Below are positions 1 through 6,224 of a stretch of DNA of 8,858 nucleotides, in pieces. The translations under genes and the position numbers were made by a program. The notes under the pieces were generated by a model. That model had not been told where the DNA came from, searched no databases, and saw nothing but the letters and a program-made list of their open reading frames with translations. Origin of the DNA: DATEDA01 sp050741515 (GTDB lineage Bacteria; Pseudomonadota; Gammaproteobacteria; Burkholderiales; SG8-39); contig JBOIFD010000345.1 in NCBI GenBank assembly GCA_050741515.1, positions 1 through 8,858 of the forward strand. The letters are read 5' to 3'. Numbering within the stretch: position 1 is the first letter of the stretch; every line of letters begins with the position of its first letter.

Positions 1-560
1 GCGAGGTTGAGCCGGGCGACGTGGTTGATGACGAGCGCGAGCGCCACCGCGGCCGCCCCGACGATGTTGCCGTCGCGAACGTGGATCGCGTAGGCGCGCT
101 GGCGCGCCGCGACCGACTCGTCGTGCCGCCCCACCCAGATGGCGGCCTCGCCGAGGGCCTCGAGATCGCCCGGGGACAGCGCTATGCCCGCCTGGTCCGC
201 CCGCGCCAGCTGCTCGTAGGCCCGCGCCCAGTTGCGCAACGCCGCCGCGGCCCGGCCCTCCGCCAGCGGGTCCGCCGCCGGGTCCCGCGGCGCACCATCG
301 AGGCCCTGGCGACTCACCGCCCCCTCGCCAAGCGCCACGTTGGCGAGGCGCACGCGCCGCCGCTCGTCGCCCTCGAAGATGCCGAACTTGTCGTAGAGAT
401 GGGCGAGGTGCTGCTTCACCGCGGCCTCGCTGACGCCGAGCGCGTCGGCAACGTCGTGGATCGACGCGGGCTCGGTGAACGCCGCCCCGCGCGCGAGCGG
501 CCGGCACAGCGCGGCCAGGACGTCGCGCTCGCGGCGGGTCAGCTCCGGCAGCTTCTTCAT
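1..560 (-). CDS. HTH transcriptional regulator with TPR-like helices (N-terminal part, cut by window edge)
   Basis: This frame starts at an ATG at 560 and stays open to the left edge, giving 186 residues with no stop. Residues 7-18 (LTRRERDVLAAL) resemble the first helix of LuxR/GerE-type HTH domains. Residues 34-62 contain the helix-turn-helix, with DVADALGVSEAAVKQHLAHL followed by YDKFGI. This version, with an insertion between helices and the RRRVRLAN tail, resembles HTH domains found with FHA or TPR modules. Residues about 105-180 are Ala/Leu-rich helices with TPR character (LEALGEAAIWVGRHDESVAARQ). From family knowledge, such helices often precede more TPRs or a cyclase/effector domain, which would lie outside the window. 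A weak purine-rich stretch lies just upstream of the ATG. The gene is divergent from the acyl-CoA synthetase and could regulate it or itself. The HTH call is fairly firm; the target and the missing domain are unknown. Confidence 0.72.
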   Translation of the reverse strand, partial: MKKLPELTRRERDVLAALCRPLARGAAFTEPASIHDVADALGVSEAAVKQHLAHLYDKFGIFEGDERRRVRLANVALGEGAVSRQGLDGAPRDPAADPLAEGRAAAALRNWARAYEQLARADQAGIALSPGDLEALGEAAIWVGRHDESVAARQRAYAIHVRDGNIVGAAAVALALVINHVARLNL

Positions 561-706
561 TGCACCGCTTTCCCCCGCTGGACTGCGCCGCAGGCCGGCA
601 GGCCCGCGCATTCTGCGACCGGGCGCGCCGGGCGGCAAGCCGACGGGAAACCTTACCTTTTGGGAAGGAGGACCTTGCCGCCGGAGGGATTCCTCGCCGG
701 GGGGGC

Positions 707-719
707 CACGCGTAGCGTG
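707..719. promoter_or_regulatory. Inverted repeat, possible operator in divergent control region
   Basis: CACGC-gta-GCGTG is a perfect 5-bp inverted repeat with a 3-bp spacer. It lies 36 bp before the acyl-CoA synthetase start, in the 194-bp gap between that gene and the divergent HTH regulator. A second palindrome, GGTTAACC, sits at 727-734. Both are short enough to occur by chance, and I see no convincing -35/-10 pair. A role as binding site for the divergent regulator is inference only. Confidence 0.22.
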
Positions 720-754
720 AGGCTCGGGTTAACCGTTCACCGGAGGAGAGACCG

Positions 755-2449
755 ATGTCCAGACTGACTCAGAGCTACGTCCAGGGCGCCTCGAGCGTGC
801 CGCTCATCGGCGAGACCATCGGGGTGCATTTCGACCGCGCCGCGGAGCGGTGGCACGACCGCGCAGCGCTCATCGTCCGGCACCAGGATGTCCGCTGGAG
901 TTACGGTGAGCTGAAGGCCCGTGTCGACGCGTTTGCCGCGGGCCTGCTCGCGCTCGGGCTCGCGCCCGGCGACCGCATCGGCATCTGGTCGCCGAACAAC
1001 AGCGAATGGGTGATCACGCAGTTCGCCGCCGCGAAAGCCGGCCTGATCCTCGTCAACGTCAATCCCGCCTACCGCCTTTCCGAGCTCGAGTACGCGCTCA
1101 ACAAGGTCGGCTGCAAGGCGCTCGTCACCGCGGACCGGTTCAAGGGGAGCGACTACGTCGCCATGCTGCGCGAGATCGCGCCCGAGATCGACCGCGACCC
1201 TCCGGGCGAGCTGCAGGCGAAGCGCCTGCCCGCGTTGACGACGCTGATCCGCATCGGCCGCGACGAAACACGCGGCTTCTATGCGTTCGACGAAGTCCTG
1301 CGCATGGGCAGGGACCGGCATCTGGCCGCGCTCGGGGAACTGGCATCCAGGCTGCAATTCGACGATCCGATCAACATCCAGTTCACCAGCGGCACGACCG
1401 GCGCTCCCAAGGGTGCGACGCTCACGCACCACAACATCCTGAACAACGGCTTTTTCATCGGGGAGGCGATGCGCCTGACCGACCGTGACCGCATCTGCAT
1501 TCCGGTGCCCCTTTACCACTGCTTCGGCATGGTACTGGGCAACCTCGCCTGCATCACCCATGGCGCCGCCATGGTCTATCCCTCGGAAGGCTTCGATCCG
1601 CTGGCGACCCTCGAGGCGGTCGCGGCGGAGCGCTGCACCGCGCTGTATGGCGTCCCCACGATGTTCATCGCGGAGCTCGGACATCCCGAATTCCGGCGTT
1701 TCGATCTGAGCTCGCTGCGCACCGGAATCATGGCGGGCTCGCCTTGTCCGATCGAGGTGATGAGGCGCTGCGTCAGCGAGATGAACATGCGCGAAGTGAC
1801 CATTGCCTACGGCATGACCGAGACCAGCCCCGTGAGCACCCAAACGTCCTGCGATGATCCGCTCGAGCGCCGGGTCGGCACGGTGGGCCGCGTCCACCCG
1901 CACGTGGAGACCAAGATCGTCGACGGCGACGGCCGGGTGGTGCCGCCGGGGACGCCCGGCGAGGTTTGCACGCGCGGCTATTCCGTGATGCTCGGTTACT
2001 GGGACGATCCGGAAAAGACGGCCGAAGCCATCGATCGCGCCGGTTGGATGCATACCGGCGACCTCGCCACCATCGACGCGGACGGCTACTGCAACATCGT
2101 GGGGCGGATCAAGGACATGGTGATCCGCGGCGGCGAGAACGTCTATCCGCGAGAGGTGGAGGAGTTCCTCTTCCGGCATCCCAAGGTCGAGGCGGTGCAA
2201 GTGGTGGGCGTACCCGACGCGAAGTACGGCGAAGAGCTCTGCGCCTGGGTGAAGCTGAAGCCCGGTGCCAGCGCGACCGCCGAGGAGATCCAGACCTTCT
2301 GCAAGGGTCAGATCGCGCACTACAAGATTCCACGCTATATCAGATTCGTCGACGGCTTTCCCATGACCGTCACCGGCAAGGTGCAAAAGTTCGTCATGCG
2401 CGCCGAGATGATCAAGGAACTGGACCTCGTGGAACGGAAGACGGCGTGA
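755..2449 (+). CDS. AMP-forming fatty/carboxylic acyl-CoA synthetase
   Basis: The product (564 aa) activates a carboxylic acid with ATP to an acyl-adenylate and then transfers it to coenzyme A, probably in the cytoplasm. All signatures of the ANL/AMP-binding superfamily are present: the phosphate loop TSGTTGAPKG at residues 211-220, AYGMTET at 351-357, HTGD at 433-436, the hinge region GRIKDMVIRGGENVYP at 450-465, and the C-terminal catalytic lysine K542 in TGKVQK. The length is normal for a complete enzyme. It resembles the ACSF2/YngI-like group of medium/long-chain acyl-CoA synthetases, but the substrate cannot be read from sequence. The ATG at 755 is preceded by a strong ribosome binding site, GGAGGAG at 742-748. 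The gene stands alone on its strand: the divergent HTH regulator is upstream and a convergent transporter gene is downstream. A fatty-acid degradation role is likely. Confidence 0.95.
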   Translation: MSRLTQSYVQGASSVPLIGETIGVHFDRAAERWHDRAALIVRHQDVRWSYGELKARVDAFAAGLLALGLAPGDRIGIWSPNNSEWVITQFAAAKAGLILVNVNPAYRLSELEYALNKVGCKALVTADRFKGSDYVAMLREIAPEIDRDPPGELQAKRLPALTTLIRIGRDETRGFYAFDEVLRMGRDRHLAALGELASRLQFDDPINIQFTSGTTGAPKGATLTHHNILNNGFFIGEAMRLTDRDRICIPVPLYHCFGMVLGNLACITHGAAMVYPSEGFDPLATLEAVAAERCTALYGVPTMFIAELGHPEFRRFDLSSLRTGIMAGSPCPIEVMRRCVSEMNMREVTIAYGMTETSPVSTQTSCDDPLERRVGTVGRVHPHVETKIVDGDGRVVPPGTPGEVCTRGYSVMLGYWDDPEKTAEAIDRAGWMHTGDLATIDADGYCNIVGRIKDMVIRGGENVYPREVEEFLFRHPKVEAVQVVGVPDAKYGEELCAWVKLKPGASATAEEIQTFCKGQIAHYKIPRYIRFVDGFPMTVTGKVQKFVMRAEMIKELDLVERKTA

Positions 2450-2480
2450 AAACGGGCTGCCTTCCCCGCGTTTCTTCACG
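2445..2480 (+). terminator. Possible bulged hairpin terminator after acyl-CoA synthetase
   Basis: CGTGAA at 2445-2450 pairs with TTCACG at 2475-2480. Inside it, AACG (2451-2454) can pair with CGTT (2469-2472) and GGG with CCC, leaving small bulges and a loop of about 8 nt. The hairpin starts on the stop codon of the synthetase gene. It lacks a downstream T-run, so it is only a weak candidate. The rest of the 94-bp gap before the convergent transporter gene shows nothing else notable. Confidence 0.28.
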
Positions 2481-2543
2481 GCCAGCTTGGGCGCCGCACG
2501 CGTTCCGCGGCAGGAGGGAGCGTACGCAACTGTCGCGGCGATT

Positions 2544-3479
2544 CTATTTCGATGCCGGCGCGGCGCGCGTGGTGCGCGTCGCCACTATGACGCCGAGCAG
2601 GATCGCGCCGATTCCGGCGGCGTGAAACGCGTGAAACGCCTCGCCGAGGAAGATCATCGCCAGCACCGTGCCGAAAGCAGGCAGCAGATTCAGGGTGAAT
2701 CCGGCGGCGTTCGCGCCGACGATCGCGACGCCGCGGTTCCAGCAGATGAATGCGCCCACCGAGGCGGCGAGCGCGACGTAGAGCACGGCAGCGGCCTCGA
2801 CTGCGGTGGGCCACCGTGGCGGCGCACGCAGCGCTTCCAGCGCAAATGCCGGTGCCAGCAGAATCACGCCACCGACGGAGATCAAGAACAGGAAAATCAC
2901 CCCGCCGAGCTCCGGCGGGCGTCGCTTGAGGAGCACCGAGTAGACTCCCCACATCGGCATCGCAAGCAGGATCCACGCGTCGCCGGCGTGAAACTCGAGC
3001 CGGAGCAGGCTCTCGAACTCGCCGCGCGACAGGATGACCAGGATGCCGACGAGCGAGATCAGCATCCCGGTGACCTGCTGGCGCGTGCCGCGCTCGCGCT
3101 CAATCGACCAGGAGCACAGCAGCATGAACACCGGCGCGGAGGAGTTGAGCAATACGGCGTTGACCGTCGTCGTCGTCCTGAGGCCGAGATAGACCAGGCT
3201 CTGGAACAGGGCCACGCCGGTGAGCGCGAGCAGCATGAGCAAGCCGGCACTGCGCCAGATGACCCCCTGCTTCGCCGCGCAGCCAGGCAACGCGAACGGC
3301 GCAAGGATCAGCGCCGCGCCTACCCAGCGCCAGAAATTGAGCGTGATCGGATCAAGCGCGTCGTGCAACGCCCGGCCAATGACCCAGTTCCCGGCCCAGA
3401 AGAGGTTTGACAGGGCGAGCAGGAAGAACGCGAATGCGCGCGTCCCGGCTGCCGTTGCGAGCGATTGCGAGCGAGGCAC
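2544..3479 (-). CDS. DMT superfamily transporter (EamA family), inner-membrane permease
   Basis: The protein has 311 residues and is dominated by hydrophobic segments, consistent with about ten transmembrane helices arranged as two EamA repeats at roughly 15-150 and 165-301. Typical family features are the helix-1 stretch LSNLFWAGNWVIGRAL, the NFWRW segment at 48-52, LRTTTTVNAVLL at 100-111, and the second-repeat ending LGEAFHAFHAAGIGAILLGV at 278-297. Members export or import amino acids, nucleobases and other metabolites, and the substrate here is unknown. The only sensible start is the GTG at 3479: an in-frame TAG lies just upstream, and there is no later start before the first membrane helix. 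No Shine-Dalgarno is visible (the upstream RNA reads CCCCTCCCT). The gene follows the hydroxy-acid oxidase gene by 67 bp, so the two could be co-transcribed, although a hairpin lies between them. Confidence 0.9.
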   Translation of the reverse strand: MPRSQSLATAAGTRAFAFFLLALSNLFWAGNWVIGRALHDALDPITLNFWRWVGAALILAPFALPGCAAKQGVIWRSAGLLMLLALTGVALFQSLVYLGLRTTTTVNAVLLNSSAPVFMLLCSWSIERERGTRQQVTGMLISLVGILVILSRGEFESLLRLEFHAGDAWILLAMPMWGVYSVLLKRRPPELGGVIFLFLISVGGVILLAPAFALEALRAPPRWPTAVEAAAVLYVALAASVGAFICWNRGVAIVGANAAGFTLNLLPAFGTVLAMIFLGEAFHAFHAAGIGAILLGVIVATRTTRAAPASK

Positions 3480-3523
3480 AGGGAGGGGAGTCTAGGATCG
3501 TTCCCGGATTCACTCGCTTGGAA

Positions 3524-3543
3524 CCGGCGCGGCCCAGCGCCGG
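3524..3543 (-). terminator. GC-rich hairpin just after the hydroxy-acid oxidase stop
   Basis: CCGGCGC at 3524-3530 and GCGCCGG at 3537-3543 form a perfect 7-bp stem with a 6-nt loop. In minus-strand orientation it begins four bases past the TGA of the oxidase gene. It is followed only by TTCC, not a real U-run, so it may be a partial terminator, an mRNA-stabilising 3' hairpin, or a chance GC-rich repeat. If it terminates, the transporter gene would need its own promoter in the roughly 45 bp that remain. Confidence 0.35.
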
Positions 3544-3546
3544 GAT

Positions 3547-4650
3547 TCAGCCCGGGCGATTCTTCTCGAGGCCTTCCCCGAGCAGCGGAAACGCGCTGAG
3601 CGCCGCGGGCTCGAACACCGGTGGCGCGGGGGCAACGTGCGCGGGGGTGAGCCCGGCGAGCGACGTGACGCCGAGCAGCCCGAGGCAGACCCGGACCTCC
3701 TCCTCCAGAAGCTCCAGCGCGCGCACCAGTCCGGCCACGCCCGCCGCGGCCAGGCCGAGGCCGGCGAGGCGTCCCAGGCCGACGCAACGCGCGCCGAGCG
3801 CGATCGCCTTGACGACATCCGAGCCGCGCATGAAGCCGCCGTCCACCCAGACCTCGGCGCGCCGGCCGACGGCGGCGACGATCTCGGGCAGAACCGCGGC
3901 GCTGCCCAGGCCATGATCGAGCTGGCGCCCGCCGTGGTTGGAGACATAGACCACCTCGACGCCGTGCCGTACCGCGAGCTCCGCATCGTCGGCGGTGGCG
4001 ATGCCCTTGAGGATGAGCGGCAGGTCGTGGCGGTCCTTGAACCGTTTCACCTGCTCCCAGGAGAGGGCGGCCTGGTACGGCATCCCGGCGGGCGCGGTCG
4101 CGCGCCACGGCTTGACGAAGCGGCCGATGAGATCGCGCTCGCGCCGGCTGTAGAAGGCACTGTCCACCGTGAAGCAGAAGGCGCTGAAGCCATGCTCGCG
4201 GGCGCGCCGTCCCCAGTCGTCGACCCAGGCATCGTCGCCGCGCACGTAGAGCTGGAACACGCGCAGCGAATCCGCCGCGGCCGCAGTGGCTTCCAGGCCG
4301 GGCTGACAGACGGAGGAGAGCATCAGCGGCACGCCGAACCGTGCCGCGGCGCGCGCGGCCGCCGCCGCGCCCTCGGCGACGAAGGATTCCATTCCGCCCA
4401 CCGGCGCGACCATCACCGGCAGGCGCACCGCGCGGCCGAGGAAAACCGCGCTCGCGTCCACCGCGCTGACGTCCCGCAGCACGCGCGGACGCAGGGCGAG
4501 CGAGTCGAGCGCGAGGCGATTGCGCCGCACCGTGGTCTCGGTTTCGGCGCCGCCGATCAGATAGCTCCAGGGGCCGGGCGCAAGATTCGCGCGCGCCGCC
4601 GCGACGATCTCGTGCAGCGTCAGGAACTGCGCGGCCGATTGCTCGCTCAT
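3547..4650 (-). CDS. FMN-dependent alpha-hydroxy-acid oxidase/dehydrogenase
   Basis: The product (367 aa) is a TIM-barrel flavoenzyme of the glycolate oxidase / L-lactate dehydrogenase (LldD) / mandelate dehydrogenase family, which oxidises a 2-hydroxy acid to a 2-oxo acid. The expected active-site residues are visible: Y30 in SYLIGGAETETT, Y135 in QLYV, K215 in ILKG, and H239 and R242 in SNHGGRQLDHG, where the histidine is the catalytic base. The FMN-phosphate region is D270-G271-G272 with the later GLGR at 291-294. The length is usual for the family. There is no signal peptide or membrane anchor, so it is probably soluble. The C-terminal tail after residue 335 is proline-rich. The ATG at 4650 lies 9 bp after the stop of the preceding dehydrogenase-like frame, so translational coupling is likely. 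Oxidase versus dehydrogenase activity and the substrate cannot be told from sequence. Confidence 0.92.
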   Translation of the reverse strand: MSEQSAAQFLTLHEIVAAARANLAPGPWSYLIGGAETETTVRRNRLALDSLALRPRVLRDVSAVDASAVFLGRAVRLPVMVAPVGGMESFVAEGAAAAARAAARFGVPLMLSSVCQPGLEATAAAADSLRVFQLYVRGDDAWVDDWGRRAREHGFSAFCFTVDSAFYSRRERDLIGRFVKPWRATAPAGMPYQAALSWEQVKRFKDRHDLPLILKGIATADDAELAVRHGVEVVYVSNHGGRQLDHGLGSAAVLPEIVAAVGRRAEVWVDGGFMRGSDVVKAIALGARCVGLGRLAGLGLAAAGVAGLVRALELLEEEVRVCLGLLGVTSLAGLTPAHVAPAPPVFEPAALSAFPLLGEGLEKNRPG

Positions 4651-4659
4651 CTGGCGGGA

Positions 4660-5085
4660 TCAGCCGAGCTTCTCGAGCAGCGCGGCGCCGAACGCCCTGG
4701 TGCCCAGGGTCCCGCCGAGATCGCGGGTGCGGGTCGCGGGCTCGCGCACCAGGGATGCGAGCGCCGCCTGCGCGTGCCGGAAACGATCCGCGCCGTGCTT
4801 CTCGCCCAGCCAGCCGAGCAGCATCCCGGCCGAGATCAGCAGCGCGCACGGGTTGGCGATGTCCTGGCCGGCGATGTCGGGCGCCGAGCCCTCGGCGGCG
4901 CGGCAGGCGGCAACTACCGGCTGGGGAAGCGTGCTGCCGCTGGGCTTCAGACTCCCCGCGCCGACTTCATGAACGTCGAAGCGCAGGCCGAGGTCGAAGC
5001 GCCGGTCGAGCCGCTCGAGGACCGGGACGGTGACCGCGGTGATTTCGGGGCCGATTCCGTCGCCTGGAAGGACCGGTATCTGCAT
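4660..5085 (-). CDS. Isocitrate/isopropylmalate dehydrogenase-like frame with large internal deletion (probable pseudogene)
   Basis: The frame is open with an ATG start and TGA stop but encodes only 141 residues, against about 350 for the family. Residues 1-64 match the N-terminus of NAD-dependent beta-decarboxylating dehydrogenases (LPGDGIGPEIT at 6-16; STLPQPVVAACRAA at 51-64). Residues 66-141 match the C-terminus: GSAPDIAGQDIANP at 66-79 is the nucleotide-binding loop, and TRTRDLGGTLGT at 118-129 is the usual end motif. The two halves join directly near residue 65 (about position 4892), so roughly 200 central residues are missing. These include the substrate-binding arginines, the catalytic Tyr/Lys pair and the metal-binding aspartates, so the product cannot be an active enzyme. 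The frame is kept across the joint. It heads the minus-strand cluster and lies 9 bp upstream of the hydroxy-acid oxidase gene. Alternatives to a real deletion are an assembly collapse or a retained non-catalytic remnant. Confidence 0.85.
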   Translation of the reverse strand: MQIPVLPGDGIGPEITAVTVPVLERLDRRFDLGLRFDVHEVGAGSLKPSGSTLPQPVVAACRAAEGSAPDIAGQDIANPCALLISAGMLLGWLGEKHGADRFRHAQAALASLVREPATRTRDLGGTLGTRAFGAALLEKLG

Positions 5086-5104
5086 AGGGGTTGGTAGGGG
5101 TTGG
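5085..5104. repeat. Tandem 10-bp G-rich direct repeat with two-quartet G-quadruplex potential
   Basis: TAGGGGTTGG occurs twice back to back (5085-5094 and 5095-5104). The plus strand therefore reads GGGGTTGGTAGGGGTTGG at 5087-5104, with four G-runs split by short loops. This closely resembles the known two-quartet thrombin aptamer fold pattern (GGTTGG-loop-GGTTGG). The repeat touches the start codon of the minus-strand dehydrogenase-like frame and forms its leader, where the RNA would read as C-runs. Whether it folds or has a function is inference. Confidence 0.6.
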
Positions 5105-5105
5105 C

Positions 5106-5112
5106 TATGATA
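5106..5112. promoter_or_regulatory. Possible -10 elements in the divergent gap
   Basis: TATGAT at 5106-5111 on the plus strand matches the sigma-70 -10 consensus at five of six bases. On the minus strand, TATCAT at 5112-5107 overlaps it and also matches at five of six. Neither has a convincing -35 at normal spacing. If the plus-strand element is used, transcription would begin near 5118 and favour the GTG at 5163 as the zinc-finger gene start. It is one of the few AT-rich spots in this 77-bp gap. Confidence 0.22.
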
Positions 5113-5162
5113 ACGGCGATGCAGTCCGGCAAGGCTCTACGGGTTCGATCCCTGATCGCGGC

Positions 5163-5708
5163 GTGTCCCACCACCTCTTCCAACCCGCCTCGAGCGGTCG
5201 CTCCAGGTGCCGCGGCTGCGCCCGGGCCATCCAGCGGGGAGCGCTGCGATTCGGCGAGCACCTGCCCAACCCGTTCGCCGAAGGCGAGATGACGCTGTGG
5301 TTCCATCCGCTGTGTGCGGCCTACAAGCGACCGGAGCCGCTGCTTCAGGCCCTCGGGGAAACGCTCGCGAGCGTGCCTGACCGGGAGCGGCTGGAGCGGG
5401 CGGCGCGGAGCAGCGCGTCGCACCGCCGCCGCCCGCGGATCGACGGCGCCGAGCGGGCACCGGGCGGGCAGGCCAGGTGCCGCAGCTGCCGCGAGCCGAT
5501 CGGGCGCGGGAGCTGGCGCATCCGGCTGGTGTTCTACCAGGAGGGCCGCTTCGCTCCCGGAGGGTTCGTGCACCTCGACTGTCGCCAGGCCTACTTCGAG
5601 ACCGGCGACGTCCTCGATCAGGTGCTCCACTTCAGTCCGGACCTGAGCGACGGCGAGCGCGAGGAGCTGCGGCGCGCCTGCGCCAGCGACCCGGCCAGCC
5701 CAACCTGA
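5163..5708 (+). CDS. Protein with two tandem PARP-type zinc fingers
   Basis: From a GTG at 5163 the product has 181 residues. Finger 1 uses C16, C19, H48 and C51 in a C-x2-C-x28-H-x2-C pattern, the same spacing as PARP1 finger 1. It also carries the SGR signature just before the first cysteine (residues 11-13) and an aromatic-rich LWFH at 45-48. Finger 2 uses C106, C109, H137 and C140 (C-x2-C-x27-H-x2-C), without SGR. A basic Arg/Ala/Ser-rich linker spans about 74-105, and the protein ends in a charged helix (HFSPDLSDGEREELRRAC). No ADP-ribosyltransferase, ligase or nuclease domain is present. In eukaryotes such fingers recognise DNA breaks; a DNA-binding or damage-sensing role here is inference. 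The frame extends upstream to a TTG at 5091, but the GTG gives an N-terminus that begins right at the finger. No clear Shine-Dalgarno is seen for either start. Confidence 0.85.
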   Translation: MSHHLFQPASSGRSRCRGCARAIQRGALRFGEHLPNPFAEGEMTLWFHPLCAAYKRPEPLLQALGETLASVPDRERLERAARSSASHRRRPRIDGAERAPGGQARCRSCREPIGRGSWRIRLVFYQEGRFAPGGFVHLDCRQAYFETGDVLDQVLHFSPDLSDGEREELRRACASDPASPT

Positions 5709-5766
5709 ACCACCCGGCGCGGACCGGGCGGAGCCCCTCCGTCCGAAGCGGTGTACGCTGGCGGCC

Positions 5767-6213
5767 ATGAGCGGGCCCCCGTTCTCCCGCGCGGAGCAGG
5801 TCGCGTTTCTCAACCGCATGCTCGAGGCCGAGCGCGCGGGAGCGAACGCGCTCCTCGCCATGCTGGAGGCGCACCCGCGCCGTGGCGAGGCCTGGGCCGC
5901 GCTGCGTCGCGTCCACGCCGACGAGGCGCACAACTGCGTGCTGCTCGGCAAGCAGATCCAGCGGCTCGGCGCCGACTACAGCCACGCCACGGGCGACTTC
6001 CTCGGCAAGCTGCTCGCGATCGAGGGCGGGCGCGCGCGCGTCGCGTTCCTGGTGACCGGGCTGCGCTGGGCGGTGAAGCGGTTCGACGAGGCGCTGCCGC
6101 GCCTGGACGGCGAGGCGCAGGACACGATCGCCGGCATCCGGGAGGCGCATCGGCGCAGCATCGAGCGCTGCGAGGCCGTCGCCAGGACGCTGGCCGAGGA
6201 CGCCGACCGCTAG
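5767..6213 (+). CDS. Ferritin-like helical protein, DUF6306-like
   Basis: The protein (148 aa) is almost entirely helical and resembles the DUF6306 group of ferritin-like four-helix proteins. Helix 1 holds LEAERAGANALLAML (19-33). Helix 2 holds VHADEAHNCVLLGKQIQRLG (49-68), including H50, E53 and H55 as possible metal ligands. A linking ATGDFLGKLLAIEGG segment (74-88) leads to FLVTGLRWAVKRFDEALPRL (94-113), and the last helix carries IREAHRRSIERCEAV (124-138). The Glu/His pattern fits a diiron or degenerate ferritin-like bundle, but a complete pair of ExxH motifs is not obvious, so metal binding is uncertain. The function of this family is not known to me. There is no signal peptide or membrane segment. 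The gene starts 58 bp after the zinc-finger gene and ends 11 bp before the lipoprotein ATG, so the three probably form one transcription unit. Confidence 0.8.
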   Translation: MSGPPFSRAEQVAFLNRMLEAERAGANALLAMLEAHPRRGEAWAALRRVHADEAHNCVLLGKQIQRLGADYSHATGDFLGKLLAIEGGRARVAFLVTGLRWAVKRFDEALPRLDGEAQDTIAGIREAHRRSIERCEAVARTLAEDADR

Positions 6214-6224
6214 GCCGCCTCGCG

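Noticed and set aside
665..677. AAGGAGG followed by TTG, opening a 30-codon frame that overlaps the synthetase start
   Set aside because: The spacing to the TTG is only 3 nt, the product has no features, and the synthetase has its own good ribosome binding site at 742-748.
737..2479. 580-residue open frame antisense to the acyl-CoA synthetase gene
   Set aside because: It covers the synthetase gene end to end in the opposite direction and is rich in His, Arg, Asp and Ala without any recognisable motif, which is typical of antisense frames in GC-rich coding DNA.
3637..5097. 486-residue plus-strand frame opposite the hydroxy-acid oxidase and dehydrogenase genes
   Set aside because: Both underlying minus-strand genes show clear family motifs. 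This frame has low-complexity Arg/Ala/Glu composition and no domain.
5139..5155. GGGTTCGATCCCTG resembling a tRNA T-arm
   Set aside because: The stem is imperfect (one G-T pair and an A-A mismatch), there is no matching acceptor stem, D-arm or anticodon arm, and CCA is not at the right distance. At most it is a chance match or a tiny remnant.
5091..5162. N-terminal extension of the zinc-finger protein from a TTG at 5091
   Set aside because: The extension lies in the G-rich repeat and over the likely -10 region, adds no domain, and lacks a ribosome binding site. The GTG at 5163 starts right before the finger.
4947..5951. 334-residue minus-strand frame across the dehydrogenase fragment and zinc-finger gene
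   Set aside because: It runs antisense to the zinc-finger gene and out of frame with the dehydrogenase fragment, both of which have clear motifs, and has no recognisable domain itself.
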